Shown here one piece after another: positions 16,334-26,288 of a stretch of DNA of 64,000 bases (its first letter is position 1; every line of letters starts with the position of its first letter). The notes beneath the pieces were generated by a model. The model worked only from the letters and a program-made list of their open reading frames with translations. It was not told the DNA's origin and made no database searches. Made by a program: the position numbers and the translations under genes. Origin of the DNA: Parasphingorhabdus cellanae (lineage in GTDB: Bacteria > Pseudomonadota > Alphaproteobacteria > Sphingomonadales > Sphingomonadaceae). The DNA is taken from contig NZ_CP071794.1 in NCBI RefSeq assembly GCF_017498565.1, positions 248,001 to 312,000 on the forward strand, read 5' to 3'.

Positions 16334-17650
16334 TTAAGCCAGCATCCCCAATGGGTTCTCCACCAGATCTTTAAACACCTGCATCAACTGCGCGCCATCT
16401 GCACCATCAATCGCCCGGTGATCAAAGCTGCCGGTTGCACTCATAACCGTGGCGATTTGCAGGCTGTCGTCGATGACATGGGGGCGCTTCTGCCCTGCCC
16501 CGATCGCCATGATCATCGCTTGCGGCGGGTTGATCACCGCGTCGAAATTCTTGATCCCGAACATGCCCATGTTGGAGATGCTGGCGGTGCCGCCCTGATA
16601 TTCGTGCATCTTGAGCTTGCCGTCCTTGGCGCGGCCTGCGAGATCTTTCATTTCAGTGGAAATGGTGCTGAGCGATTTTGTGTCGGCGCTCGTGATAATC
16701 GGTGTGATCAGGCCGCCGGGAATGCTCACGGCCACAGAGATATCGGCGCGGGCAAAGGTCTTGAGCTGATCGCCGTCAATCGAGACATTGCATTTCGGCA
16801 CCTGCATGAGCGAGACCGCCAGCGCCTTGATCAGCAAATCATTGACCGACAATTTGACACCGCGTGGTTCCAGCGTCGCGTTGAGTTCGCTGCGCAGTTT
16901 GAGCAGCTTGTCGAGCTGGATATCCACGGTGAGATAGATATGCGGTATGGTCTGCTTCGCTTCAGTCAGGCGGCGGGCAATGGTCTTGCGCATGCCGGAC
17001 AGTTTTTCCGACGTGTGCGGGATATCGAAATCATTGGCTGCTGGTGCCGGTGCCGGGGTCGCAGCAGAGGTTGGCGCAGGCGCCGCGGTTTCGCTTTTGG
17101 TCGGCGCGGTGCCGCCTTCAGCTGCATCAATATCGGCCTTGATGATCCGGCCGCCGGGGCCGGAACCCTTTAGAGCGGCGAGATCAACGCCTTTTTGCTC
17201 GGCCAATCTTCTAGCCAATGGGCTTGCTTTGATGCGATCACCATCGCCATCAGCGGGAGCAGCGGCCTTGGGCTTTTCTTCCGGCTCCGGTTCAGCAGCC
17301 TTCTTGGGTGCAGGCGCAGCTTTTTCTTCTGTTTTCTCAGGTGCAGGTTCGGGCTTTGCCTTTTTCGGTTCACTGGCACTGCCTTCCGATGCCACGTCAA
17401 CGTCTTCTCCCTCTTCGGCGATAATCGCAATCACATCCCCGACTTTGACATTATCGGTCCCTTCGGCCACCACAATCTTCGCAATGACACCTTCGTCCAC
17501 CGCTTCAAATTCCATCGTCGCCTTGTCGGTTTCGATCTCCGCCAGCAAATCGCCGGAAGCCACTTCATCCCCTTCTTTCACAAGCCATTTGGCCAGTGTC
17601 CCTTCTTCCATCGTCGGCGATAGGGCGGGCATTTGAAGGTTGATCGGCAT
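16334..17650 (-). CDS. pdhC: Pyruvate dehydrogenase E2, dihydrolipoyllysine acetyltransferase
   Basis: Core of the pyruvate dehydrogenase complex; it transfers acetyl groups from E1 to CoA. From the start at 17650 ([10 protein letters not shown]) the 438 residues show one lipoyl domain with K43 in ETDKATMEF, an Ala/Pro/Glu-rich linker, the peripheral subunit-binding domain ([20 protein letters not shown]), a second Ala/Pro linker, and the catalytic domain ending in [14 protein letters not shown] longer reading from 17737 adds 29 residues unlike the family and is not used. E1 genes are not in this window. Confidence 0.93.
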   Translation of the reverse strand: MPINLQMPALSPTMEEGTLAKWLVKEGDEVASGDLLAEIETDKATMEFEAVDEGVIAKIVVAEGTDNVKVGDVIAIIAEEGEDVDVASEGSASEPKKAKPEPAPEKTEEKAAPAPKKAAEPEPEEKPKAAAPADGDGDRIKASPLARRLAEQKGVDLAALKGSGPGGRIIKADIDAAEGGTAPTKSETAAPAPTSAATPAPAPAANDFDIPHTSEKLSGMRKTIARRLTEAKQTIPHIYLTVDIQLDKLLKLRSELNATLEPRGVKLSVNDLLIKALAVSLMQVPKCNVSIDGDQLKTFARADISVAVSIPGGLITPIITSADTKSLSTISTEMKDLAGRAKDGKLKMHEYQGGTASISNMGMFGIKNFDAVINPPQAMIMAIGAGQKRPHVIDDSLQIATVMSATGSFDHRAIDGADGAQLMQVFKDLVENPLGMLA

Positions 17651-17668
17651 GGAGAGAAAACCCTTGTG

Positions 17669-17697
17669 TCTATAATCGTTAAAGCGTTTATGCGCAA
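17669..17697 (-). promoter_or_regulatory. Candidate sigma-70 promoter of pdhC
   Basis: On the minus strand TTGCGC (17697-17692) and TATAGA (17674-17669) are separated by 17 bases, and the E2 start codon follows about 20 bases after the -10 box. The -35 is imperfect. This is a visual match only. Confidence 0.4.
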
Positions 17698-17798
17698 AAG
17701 ACAGCAAAGCGCAAGCTGTGTAAATCTTGCATATCACAGGCTTTTATCGCAAGCTCGGTTTTATTAGTGAAATTTGCGCAGGCGGTTGGGGATTATTG

Positions 17799-18254
17799 AT
17801 GCGTACTTACCTAGTGGTTATTGACGAAACGGAGGAAGCGAGCATCGCTCTGCGCTTTGCTTCTCGGCGCGCAATGAAGACAAATGGCGCGCTGCATATT
17901 CTGGCACTAGTGGCCAGTGAAGGCTTTGTTGCCTGGGGCGGGGTTCAGGCCACGCTTGAGGAAGAAGCCAAGAACCGCGCCGAAGCGCTGGTATCGAGCG
18001 CCGCTGGTACTTTATTTGAAGAAACCGGGATCCGCCCCTCAATCACCGTCAGAGAGGGCAAGGGCGCGAAAGATGTTCGGAAACTCATGGACGAGATTGA
18101 CGGCTTGGCGGCCCTCGTTCTCGGTGCTGCCGGCAATGGCGTGCCCGGTCCTTTGGTAACGCATTTTGCCGCAACAGAGGTCGGTAGCCTTCCCTGCCCT
18201 GTGATGGTTGTACCCGGATCACTGAGCAAGGAAGAGATTGACCGGTTAAGCTAG
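17799..18254 (+). CDS. Universal stress protein (UspA family)
   Basis: The 151-residue protein begins MRTYLVVIDETEEASIALRFA, the first strand and helix of the UspA fold. It continues through ALHILALVA and VREGKGAKDVRKLMDE and ends with LVLGAAGNGVPG...VGSLPCPVMVVPG, where the nucleotide-binding G-2x-G-9x-G-like stretch of ATP-binding members is partly kept. The ATG at 17799 follows GGCGGTTGGGG; an upstream in-frame ATG at 17727 adds unrelated residues. It is divergent from pdhC and convergent with the peroxiredoxin gene, 4 bases away. Confidence 0.85.
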   Translation: MRTYLVVIDETEEASIALRFASRRAMKTNGALHILALVASEGFVAWGGVQATLEEEAKNRAEALVSSAAGTLFEETGIRPSITVREGKGAKDVRKLMDEIDGLAALVLGAAGNGVPGPLVTHFAATEVGSLPCPVMVVPGSLSKEEIDRLS

Positions 18255-18258
18255 CGCC

Positions 18259-18780
18259 CTAACCCAGTTCGCCGCGCGCCGGGTAATCATTGGCCAGGGC
18301 ATAGTCGATACCTTGCAACAATTGATCCAGTGGCGGCCGCGTGAACGGCATGCTTTGGACGCTGGCAAAATAGAGCGTCTGATCAGGGCGAACCAGAAAC
18401 AGCGCCGGTTCAGAAAACCGCGCCGGTTCCGGACTGTCGGGACGGCCAGCGGACATATAGAGACCCAGCTGCCGGGCTGTATCTTCGCCGAGGCCATAGC
18501 CGAGCATCAATTCATCAATACCCCAATCCTCGGCTGATTTTTGAGCGCGGCCTTGATCATCCATGCTGATCGCTACAGCCATCACGCCGCGTTCTGCAAA
18601 ATCACCCAATTTACGCTGCAGGTCACGCAACTGCCCCTTGCAGATCGGGCAATGCAGTCCGCGATAGAAGAGGAGCAAAGTAAAATTATCGCCAGCGCGT
18701 TGGCTCAATTGAAACTTGCCGCCATCAGTCATAGCTACGGTAAAGTCAGGTACGGATTGGTTCGGAACGAGGGTTGGCAT
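18259..18780 (-). CDS. Peroxiredoxin-like AhpC/TSA family protein
   Basis: A 173-residue thioredoxin-fold protein with FTLLLFYRGLHCPICKGQL, a CxxC at residues 44 and 47, followed by VMAVAISMDDQGRAQKSAEDW and a C-terminal strand ALFLVRPDQTLYFASV. It should reduce peroxides or act as a thiol oxidoreductase in the cytoplasm. The start ATG at 18780 has AAAGGA upstream; extension to 18939 runs into unrelated sequence. It lies just downstream of rnr in the same direction, 58 bases after it. Confidence 0.85.
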   Translation of the reverse strand: MPTLVPNQSVPDFTVAMTDGGKFQLSQRAGDNFTLLLFYRGLHCPICKGQLRDLQRKLGDFAERGVMAVAISMDDQGRAQKSAEDWGIDELMLGYGLGEDTARQLGLYMSAGRPDSPEPARFSEPALFLVRPDQTLYFASVQSMPFTRPPLDQLLQGIDYALANDYPARGELG

Positions 18781-18838
18781 GGGGATATCCTTTATTTGAA
18801 TGACCTGCACTATTGGCACCAAAAGCCATCCGGTTACA

Positions 18839-21130
18839 CTACCGACCGCGATGTTTGATATTGGCAGGACGACCCCGCTTACCTTTGCGATGTGGCTTGG
18901 AGTTGCCGCCGGGACCTTTCCCGCCGCGCCTTGGTTCATGGCGGCCCGTCATATGGTTAGCGCCTTCGGCCAATTCAAAGAGCAGGCTACCGGTTGCCGC
19001 ATTGGCCTCGACCAACCGCAAGTCCAGCTTTTGCCCGATATTATAGGTAATACCGGTATCCATGCCTTCAAGCTGTTGCTTTTGCTCGTCATAATCAAAC
19101 CGTTCGACACCCAATGTCCGGACAGGAGCAAGCCCATCTCCGCCCAATTCTTCAACCGTTGCGAAAAACCCGAAATTCTGGACGCCGGTAATCCGGCATT
19201 TGAGCACTTGGCCAACATGATCTGACAAATGCGCCGAGATATAGCGATCGACCGTTTCCCGCTCGGCCTTCATGGCGCGGCGTTCGAGCTGGCTGATCTT
19301 CTCGGAAATCATATCGAGCTTGCCCGCCATATCTTTCGATAGTCCGCTTTGCGCCGGAATATTCTCATTGTCTGGCTCAGGTTGCTCCAATTTGCAGCCA
19401 CTGACCAGAGCGCGATGGACTATCAGGTCTGCATAGCGGCGAATGGGGCTGGTAAAATGCGCATAGCTGCCAAGGGACAGGCCGAAATGGCCCATATTTG
19501 TGGCGCCGTAATAGGCCTGTGTCTGACTGCGTAATATCTGTTCCATAACCAGCGGCAAAATCTCCGCCTCGCCGACTTGTGAAATCAGACGGTTGAACAC
19601 GGAGGGCTTGATCACCTGTCCCATGGCAAAGCTGACGTCGAAGCTCTTGAGATAGTCTTTGAGTGCGATCAGTTTTTCGCGAGACGGTGTTTCATGGACG
19701 CGGTAAATCAAAGCCGACTTCTTGGATTCAAGCATCTTCGCGGCAGCGACATTGGCCGCGATCATGTAATCCTCGACCAGACGATGCGCATCGAGACGCT
19801 CACGAACGGCAATTTCAGCAATCCGCCCCTGATCATCCAGAACAACGCGCTTTTCCGGCAAATCGAGGTTCAGCGGCTCACGGCCATCGCGGGCCTTTGC
19901 GAGCAGTTTCCAGCAGGCCCAAAGCGGTTCAAGAGCTGCCGCTTTCATTGGATGTTCTGATTTTCCGTCCATCGCAGCCTGTGCATCTTCATAAGCGATA
20001 TTGCCGGTCAAACGAACGATTGCGCGCGTAAAGCGGGACGAGACAACTTTGCCCTTGGCGTCTATCTTGAGATGACAAACCAATGCGGCCCTATCGACAT
20101 CCTGTTTGAGCGAACAAACATCGGTCGACAGCGCTTCGGGAAGCATGGGAACCACGCGATCCGGAAAATAAACACTATTGCCGCGCTTATAGGCTTCCCG
20201 GTCGAGTTTGCTGCCGCTGCGGACATAGAAGGACACGTCGGCAATCGCGACTATGGCTTTGAACCCGCCAGCGTTATTCTCGTCATCATCGGGCGCTGCC
20301 CAGATGGCATCATCATGATCCCGCGCATCAGCCGGGTCGATTGCCACGATGGGCAGATGAGTCAGGTCTTCGCGGTGTTGTTTGCTGAGCTCCAATTGGG
20401 TCGCTTGTTCCGCTTCGTCCAGAACATCAGAGGGGAAAACCTGCGGAATTTCATATTTGTGGATCGCAATCAGACTGAAAGATTTCGGTGCAAAGGGATC
20501 GCCCAGCACCTCTCTCACCTGCGCCTTGATTTGCGTTCCGCGACCGACTGGCTCTGCGAGAACCAGATTGCCGACTTCCGCTTCACCCAGATCAGAAATG
20601 GCTGTGCTGCGCCTGATTTTCCGATCGACAGGTTTCAACCAGAACCGATCGCGCTCATCCTTCTCGACGACACCCAACAGCATATCACTGCTTTGGGCGA
20701 TTTTTTTCATCATGAAGGCGATATACCCCTGCCCGCGTTCTTCGGTCCGGGCCAATATGCGGTCACCGACAGCCAGTGCTGCGCGGCGGCCTCTTTCCTT
20801 GATCCGCAGACGCGGCGCCGGGGCTTCGGCTTCCCAGCGTTCCGGCATGCCAATGGCTTCATTACCATCAATTTCGACAATTTTGAGCACGGTAACCTTC
20901 GGAATACCGCCCATTTTGTGAAAGGCCCGCCCCGGTGTGCTGTCGATCAACCCCTCATCGGCCATATCTTTCAACAGGGCTTTGAGGGTGATTTTATCTG
21001 ATCCACGCAAATGAAAGGCCTTGGCTATTTCCCGTTTGCCAGCGGGCTGATCAGAGTTTTCGATAAATTCCAATATCTGTTTGCGCGAAGGAACCTGTCT
21101 TGGCTTATGAGATTTGGACGGTTTGGCCAT
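18839..21130 (-). CDS. rnr: Ribonuclease R (RNB-family 3'-5' exoribonuclease)
   Basis: Processive exoribonuclease that degrades structured RNA. The 763 residues show an N-terminal winged-helix region (to about residue 75), OB/cold-shock-like domains, the RNB catalytic centre IDPADARDHDDAIWA (D265-D274) and the HFTSPIRRYADLIVHR motif. An S1 domain (VGQVLKCRITGVQNFGFFA) and a very basic Gly/Lys/Arg tail (GKGPGGNSKPHRKGKRGR) close the protein. Its start codon shares one base with the proS stop (TAATG), so the two genes are translationally coupled. Confidence 0.95.
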   Translation of the reverse strand: MAKPSKSHKPRQVPSRKQILEFIENSDQPAGKREIAKAFHLRGSDKITLKALLKDMADEGLIDSTPGRAFHKMGGIPKVTVLKIVEIDGNEAIGMPERWEAEAPAPRLRIKERGRRAALAVGDRILARTEERGQGYIAFMMKKIAQSSDMLLGVVEKDERDRFWLKPVDRKIRRSTAISDLGEAEVGNLVLAEPVGRGTQIKAQVREVLGDPFAPKSFSLIAIHKYEIPQVFPSDVLDEAEQATQLELSKQHREDLTHLPIVAIDPADARDHDDAIWAAPDDDENNAGGFKAIVAIADVSFYVRSGSKLDREAYKRGNSVYFPDRVVPMLPEALSTDVCSLKQDVDRAALVCHLKIDAKGKVVSSRFTRAIVRLTGNIAYEDAQAAMDGKSEHPMKAAALEPLWACWKLLAKARDGREPLNLDLPEKRVVLDDQGRIAEIAVRERLDAHRLVEDYMIAANVAAAKMLESKKSALIYRVHETPSREKLIALKDYLKSFDVSFAMGQVIKPSVFNRLISQVGEAEILPLVMEQILRSQTQAYYGATNMGHFGLSLGSYAHFTSPIRRYADLIVHRALVSGCKLEQPEPDNENIPAQSGLSKDMAGKLDMISEKISQLERRAMKAERETVDRYISAHLSDHVGQVLKCRITGVQNFGFFATVEELGGDGLAPVRTLGVERFDYDEQKQQLEGMDTGITYNIGQKLDLRLVEANAATGSLLFELAEGANHMTGRHEPRRGGKGPGGNSKPHRKGKRGRPANIKHRGR

Positions 21131-22665
21131 TAATAGGCTTTGCCGATGAGAATCCGCTCAACTGCTGGCTTTCCGGTGAATATACAATTGCCGTCAACGG
21201 CAGCCGCCTCTTGGGGAACATTGCGGAAGGTCAACTTCAACTTTTTCAATCGCTCCTCGATCTGGTCCAACTCTTCGCCCGTGGCTCTACACCACTGCAC
21301 TTCGAGCCAACCGGGATATTTTTTATTCTCTTTGTAGAATTTCTGAACTTCAACAAAATCGGTCAAACCGCGCGTAATGTTGGAGTCCAGTCTCTGCTTG
21401 GCTTCACCATGCAATTTTGACTGGATTTCTTCCAGCAAGGCAGGAACCTGATCCGCAAAAGCATCTTTTGCAAGAATTTGGGAATCCAGTTTGCCATTAT
21501 CTTTGTAAAGCGCATCGCGGCGAAGTGCCGAAACATTGCCTTCCGCGACATCACGCGGACCGATTTCCAGTATCAGCGGCGCACCCTTCTTGACCCACGC
21601 CCAACGTTTATTGGACGCCTTGGCTCCGCTCTTGTCCAGTTTCACCCGAACATTCTCGTCAAAGGCCCGTAATCCGGCAATTTGTTTCGTTAGCGCAGTG
21701 CAGAAGTTCAAGACCTCTTCATCTTCTGGTTTGTCGCGCAGCATGGGTATGATCACGACCTGATAAGGCGCAATCAGTGGCGGTACGCGCAGGCCGTCAT
21801 CGTCGCCGTGGGTCATGATCACGCCGCCAATCAGCCGCGTGGATGTGCCCCAACTCGTCGTATAAGCGAACTGAAACTGCCCCTCTTTATCCTGAAATCG
21901 GATGTTCTGCGCCTTGGAGAATGTTTGGCCCAAGAAATGGGACGTACCGGCTTGCAAAGCCTTGCCATCCTGCATCATGGCTTCAATAGAATAGGTCGCA
22001 TCAGCACCGGGAAACCGTTCATTTTCCGGTTTTTCACCAGCAACAACCGGCATGGCCAGAACTTCTTCCGAAAAGCTGCGGTACATTTCCAATATGTCGA
22101 GCGTTTCTTCCATGGCTTCGTCACGAGTTGCATGGGCGGTATGCCCTTCCTGCCAGAGAAACTCACTGGTGCGCAAGAACATCCGCGTGCGCATTTCCCA
22201 GCGCACGACATTGGCCCATTGGTTGATCATAACCGGAAGGTCACGCCAGCTTTGCACCCATTTGGAAAATGATGTACCGATCACCGTTTCCGATGTCGGC
22301 CGAACGACCAACGGTTCTTCCAGTTTCGCTTCAGGATCGACAACAAGGCCGTCCTTATCGTCTTTCATCAATCGGTGATGGGTAACGACTGCCATTTCCT
22401 TGGCAAAACCGTCCACATGTTCCGCTTCCTTGGCGAAGTAGCTGAGCGGAATGAAGAGTGGGAAATAGCAATTTTCATGGCCGGTCGCCTTGATCCGCTG
22501 ATCCATCAGAAACTGTACCCGTTCCCAAATACCATAGCCCCAAGGTCGCATGACCATGCAGCCGCGAACACCGGATTCTTCGGCCAAGTCTGCTTCGGAT
22601 ATAAGTTGCTGGTACCAGGCTGAAAAGTCAGCCTCTCTGGTCATGGATAAAGCATTTTTCTTCAC
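21130..22665 (-). CDS. proS: Prolyl-tRNA synthetase
   Basis: Class II aminoacyl-tRNA synthetase charging tRNA-Pro. The 511-residue length and the absence of the ~180-residue editing insertion fit the shorter alphaproteobacterial/eukaryote-like form. Visible parts are GCMVMRPWGYGIWERVQ near the start, motif 2 VVRWEMRTRMFLRTSEFLWQEGHTAH, motif 3-like GVIMTHGDDDGLRVPP, the anticodon-binding VVIIPMLRD domain and a C-terminal zinc-domain-like stretch with a terminal Tyr. It lies directly upstream of rnr. Confidence 0.95.
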   Translation of the reverse strand: MKKNALSMTREADFSAWYQQLISEADLAEESGVRGCMVMRPWGYGIWERVQFLMDQRIKATGHENCYFPLFIPLSYFAKEAEHVDGFAKEMAVVTHHRLMKDDKDGLVVDPEAKLEEPLVVRPTSETVIGTSFSKWVQSWRDLPVMINQWANVVRWEMRTRMFLRTSEFLWQEGHTAHATRDEAMEETLDILEMYRSFSEEVLAMPVVAGEKPENERFPGADATYSIEAMMQDGKALQAGTSHFLGQTFSKAQNIRFQDKEGQFQFAYTTSWGTSTRLIGGVIMTHGDDDGLRVPPLIAPYQVVIIPMLRDKPEDEEVLNFCTALTKQIAGLRAFDENVRVKLDKSGAKASNKRWAWVKKGAPLILEIGPRDVAEGNVSALRRDALYKDNGKLDSQILAKDAFADQVPALLEEIQSKLHGEAKQRLDSNITRGLTDFVEVQKFYKENKKYPGWLEVQWCRATGEELDQIEERLKKLKLTFRNVPQEAAAVDGNCIFTGKPAVERILIGKAY

Positions 22666-22719
22666 GTAATTGGGTTCCTGTCGGGAAATGTCCAGAAATT
22701 CAAAGCGGCGGAGGACAGT

Positions 22720-23352
22720 TTAATCGTCGAGACTATCGATCTTCGATTGGATGTCGGCAAGCTGCTGTTTGAGTTGCATGATCTCAAGATCTTTTGCAGA
22801 CATTTCTTCCTCTTCCGGCTCCGGTTCTGCGTCGTTAGAGGCTGTCTTATCACCCAGGCCTAGGGGGTTTAATGCCTTTTCAACGACACCCGCCAATGGA
22901 CTGGATTTCAAAGCATTTTCAATGGCTTCCTGAAACTGTTTCTGATTCTTTACGGCCATCTGTCCCAATGGATTCTTATTCAACGCACCCTCAACAGCTT
23001 CTTGAAACTGCTTCTGGTTTTTGCGGAAATTATCCATGGATGCTTCGAGATATGAGGGCATCAACGATTGCATGCTGTTGCCGTACATCGAGATAAGCTG
23101 GCGCAGAAAATTGACAGGGAGCATATTTTGCCCGCTGCTTTCCTCGTCCACGATGATCTGGGTGAGGACATTATGCGTAATATCATCGCCAGTTTTCGCA
23201 TCGACCACGACAAAATCAATATCGTTCCGCGTCATCTCAGCGAGAAAATCCAGCGTGATATAATTGGACGTCTGCGTATTGTAGAGCCGCCGATTTGCGT
23301 ATTTCTTGATCGTGATCGGGCCGTCCGGATCGCCCTTTTTCGTCTTCGCCAT
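22720..23352 (-). CDS. phaR: PHA synthesis regulator PhaR
   Basis: DNA- and granule-binding repressor controlling polyhydroxyalkanoate storage. From the ATG at 23352 (ribosome site AGGAGA) the 210 residues start with the PHB/PHA accumulation regulator DNA-binding domain (GPITIKKYANRRLYNTQTS) and continue with YITLDFLAEM and VLTQIIVDEE. A 20-residue unit, KNQKQFQEAVEGALNKNPLG (111-130), is repeated at 135-154. The C terminus is acidic then coiled-coil (LEIMQLKQQLADIQSKIDSL). No PHA synthase gene is in the window. A longer reading to 23493 is not supported. Confidence 0.92.
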   Translation of the reverse strand: MAKTKKGDPDGPITIKKYANRRLYNTQTSNYITLDFLAEMTRNDIDFVVVDAKTGDDITHNVLTQIIVDEESSGQNMLPVNFLRQLISMYGNSMQSLMPSYLEASMDNFRKNQKQFQEAVEGALNKNPLGQMAVKNQKQFQEAIENALKSSPLAGVVEKALNPLGLGDKTASNDAEPEPEEEEMSAKDLEIMQLKQQLADIQSKIDSLDD

Positions 23353-23551
23353 GTTATCTCCTGTGAACCATATCGCGTATTTTATGTTTTTGTACGTCAA
23401 CATGCCTTCAAAATAATGAGGGATCCGAATGGCATTAGACAATATTGTGCATCGCCGCAACCAAAGCCGCTGCAGGAGTTGAATATAATGCAACTAGCGC
23501 GGAATTTCGCCGGTTAATTCATGTGCGTCTGCGATATGGCAGTTGCTCAGT

Positions 23552-24610
23552 TTAGACCCAATACCGATCGTAACGCTGGCCAAGACCGGTGATCAGCTCA
23601 TATTGGGAAAGCCCGGACTGGTCCGACGCGATCGGCAAATCATATTCCGCCGTCACCCAGTCAGATTCCTCGAGGTGGGAAGCGTCAGAAATATCAATCG
23701 CGATCAAGTCCATCGACACACGACCAAGAACCGGGAGCTTGGTATTACCGCTTAAAAACACACCTTCATTAGAGAAGCCGCGCAGATATCCGTCCGCATA
23801 GCCCATTGCCAGAATCGCAATCGGATGCGCCCGTTTAGCTGTATATTTCGCGTTATACCCGAGCTTGTCGCCAATGCTCAAGTCCCGGACCTGCAATATC
23901 TGCGTTTCGGGAAAGACGACTTGCTGAATTATTTTTTCAAGCTCGGTGCGCTGTTTTCCGCCATAAAGGGATAGACCAGGCCGCGTGCAGTCGAAGTGAT
24001 AGGAGCTGCCTAAAGCTATGCCGGCGCTGTTGCTGAGACTCCGGCGCTTGCCAGGGGTATATTCGAGCACATCGATAAATTCTTGCAATTGACTGGCATT
24101 TTGCGGGACGTCTTCGTCGGCTGATGCCAAGTGACTCATGGCGATGTCGATATCCAGACCGTTCCAGTCATATTGCTCGATATCCCCTCTATTGATCCCA
24201 AGCCGGTTCATGCCGCTATTGATCATGACATCGCATGGGAGGCTGGTGTTTTTCCAGCGATGCACTTGCTCCATGCTGTTCAGCACCGGCTTGGCCGCTG
24301 AGACGATGGCAAAGGGCATGTCGTCGGCACGGACACCGTTAAGGACGGAGATACAGCTATCCCCTTCCAGCTGGCCTTCTAGCTCTCTGGCCTCCTGCCA
24401 GTTTGCGACGTAAAAATCGCGGCAGCCTGCAGCCTGCAAGCGCTGCAGCACCTCTATCGATCCGAGGCCATAGGCATTGGCTTTGATGGCTGCACCCGCA
24501 CTGGCCGAGCCGCTCATTCTATCCAGCGTTTGCCAGTTGGATACCAGCGCATCTCCATCAAGCCGCAGCTTGACCGTTGCAGGAATTTCGATCATCTCAT
24601 CGCTCATCAT
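23552..24610 (-). CDS. alr: Alanine racemase
   Basis: PLP enzyme making D-alanine for peptidoglycan. The 352-residue protein has the fold-type III barrel with K43 in AAIKANAYGLGS as the PLP lysine. The C-terminal beta domain carries the catalytic tyrosine in GYNAKYTAKR and the conserved RVSMDLIAIDI. It is 15 bases downstream of the MFS transporter gene on the same strand. About 200 bases without a gene separate it from phaR downstream. Confidence 0.93.
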   Translation of the reverse strand: MMSDEMIEIPATVKLRLDGDALVSNWQTLDRMSGSASAGAAIKANAYGLGSIEVLQRLQAAGCRDFYVANWQEARELEGQLEGDSCISVLNGVRADDMPFAIVSAAKPVLNSMEQVHRWKNTSLPCDVMINSGMNRLGINRGDIEQYDWNGLDIDIAMSHLASADEDVPQNASQLQEFIDVLEYTPGKRRSLSNSAGIALGSSYHFDCTRPGLSLYGGKQRTELEKIIQQVVFPETQILQVRDLSIGDKLGYNAKYTAKRAHPIAILAMGYADGYLRGFSNEGVFLSGNTKLPVLGRVSMDLIAIDISDASHLEESDWVTAEYDLPIASDQSGLSQYELITGLGQRYDRYWV

Positions 24611-24625
24611 GCGGAGATAGTCAGT

Positions 24626-26263
24626 TTAATCCGCTTCGTCGAGTGCGGCTTCCGGATCTCTGGGGATGCCCCACCATGCTACAATGACGCCGAAAGCAAC
24701 AACGACCCACGTGTACCAGAGGCCCGAATAGACATCACCCGAACGCGCCACAATATAGCCCGCAATTAAAGGCAGGAAGCCACCAAGATATCCCGCGCCA
24801 ATATGATAGGGTATCGACATGGAGCTATAGCGAATTTTTGGCGGGAACATCTCCGCCAGCAGCGCCGCAACCGAGCCGTAGGTCAGTGCGCTGAGTGCGC
24901 CCAGAACAAGCAATATGGCGACAATGCCTAATATGCGCATCGCTCCAAGCTGTTGTTCCTCAAAGTCAAAGCCAGACTCACTCAGTGCGCTGTGAATGCC
25001 ATCCCGGCGCGCCGCCCCGTCACTGAACCAGGTGGCGTCGACCGCTATTTCCTCGCTACCGGCGAAGAGCTTTAACTCAGGGCCATCGGTCAATGAATAG
25101 GCCACGCCAGAGGCGGTAAGGGTCTCCAAGATCTTACCACAGTCGCTTTGCTCGCGATTAAACAGTTCCGCAAAGGGGTCTGTGCTGCAAGCCGTGCCTT
25201 CTACACGAACCGGATTGGCCTCCGATGCCGCCGTCAGTCCGGGATTGGCGAGTTGCCCCAAGCCCCAGAAAGTAGGGAAAAGCAATAGCAGCGACAGGAT
25301 TGCACCGACAATTATCGGCTTTTTCCGCCCCACCCTATCCGACCATTTACCAACCATCAGATAGAAAGACATGGAGATCAGACCGGCAAAGAACAGGATC
25401 AGATCCACCGTCAGGTCGTTAACGTTCATAGGTCCGCGCAAAAAGGACATGCCGGAGAAAAAAGCAGTATACCAGATCGTGGTCAATATGCCGGTGATCC
25501 CGAACAGCGCGACGAAAATCCGCTTCTTGTTGCCGGGATAGGAAAAGCTTTCGGTAAAGGGGTTTTTGGATGTTTTTCCTTCCGCTTTCATCGCCTGGAA
25601 CACGGGGCTTTCGTTCAGCTTCAGCCGCATCCATAGCGAAATGCCGAGCAATATGATCGAGAGCAGGAACGGTATTCGCCAGCCCCAATCATTAAATTCT
25701 TCTGTCGGAATCAGGAAGCGGCAAGCCAGTACCACGCCGATAGATAGCACAAAGCCGCCCGCAACGCTGGCCTGGATGTAGCTGGTATAATAGCCGCGTT
25801 TCTCTGTTGGTGCATGTTCGGCGACATAGATGGCAGCGCCACCATATTCTCCGCCCAACGCCAGGCCTTGCAGAACACGCAGGAAAATAACGATAGCCGG
25901 GGCAGCCAGTCCTATGGTTTCGGCGCTAGGGATCAAGCCGACACCAGCGGTCGCTATGCCCATCAAGGTAACAGTGACCAGAAACGTGTATTTGCGCCCT
26001 AGTCGATCGCCCAGAAAGCCGAATAAGACAGCGCCCACTGGCCGGAAACCAAAGCCAATTGCAAAGGTCGCCCAAACCAACAAGATTTCGAGTGTTTCAT
26101 TGCCGCTCGGGAAAAAGGTCGGGCCGATAATGTAAAACAGGGTTCCGTAGATAAAGAAATCATACCATTCGAAAACCGTCCCAGCGGACGATGCGCCGAT
26201 AACGAGCTTGATTTCCTTGTCGGTTGGTTCACGCTGCATTGCAACGCCTGCCTCACTGGCCAT
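24626..26263 (-). CDS. MHS-family MFS transporter (ProP/shikimate type) with periplasmic insertion
   Basis: Inner-membrane symporter of the metabolite:H+ family, 545 residues and about 12 helices. Family signatures are GTVFEWYDFFIYGTL, RPVGAVLFGFLGDRLGRKYTF, the RVLQGLALGGEYGGA helix and the second-half repeat WSDRVGRKKPI. An unusual non-hydrophobic stretch of about 100 residues (338-440), holding cysteines C359 and C375, is inserted between late membrane helices and should face the periplasm. The ATG at 26263 follows GGGGAGGG; a TTG at 26278 is less likely. It directly follows pccA, so it may carry a propionate-related or dicarboxylic substrate. Confidence 0.85.
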   Translation of the reverse strand: MASEAGVAMQREPTDKEIKLVIGASSAGTVFEWYDFFIYGTLFYIIGPTFFPSGNETLEILLVWATFAIGFGFRPVGAVLFGFLGDRLGRKYTFLVTVTLMGIATAGVGLIPSAETIGLAAPAIVIFLRVLQGLALGGEYGGAAIYVAEHAPTEKRGYYTSYIQASVAGGFVLSIGVVLACRFLIPTEEFNDWGWRIPFLLSIILLGISLWMRLKLNESPVFQAMKAEGKTSKNPFTESFSYPGNKKRIFVALFGITGILTTIWYTAFFSGMSFLRGPMNVNDLTVDLILFFAGLISMSFYLMVGKWSDRVGRKKPIIVGAILSLLLLFPTFWGLGQLANPGLTAASEANPVRVEGTACSTDPFAELFNREQSDCGKILETLTASGVAYSLTDGPELKLFAGSEEIAVDATWFSDGAARRDGIHSALSESGFDFEEQQLGAMRILGIVAILLVLGALSALTYGSVAALLAEMFPPKIRYSSMSIPYHIGAGYLGGFLPLIAGYIVARSGDVYSGLWYTWVVVAFGVIVAWWGIPRDPEAALDEAD

Positions 26264-26288
26264 ATCTGCCCTCCCCAAGGCTTTTTGA

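Noticed and set aside
17651..17737. N-terminal extension of the E2 protein to 17737
   Set aside because: Lipoyl domains of this family start at the [10 protein letters not shown] position; the extra 29 residues overlap the promoter candidate.
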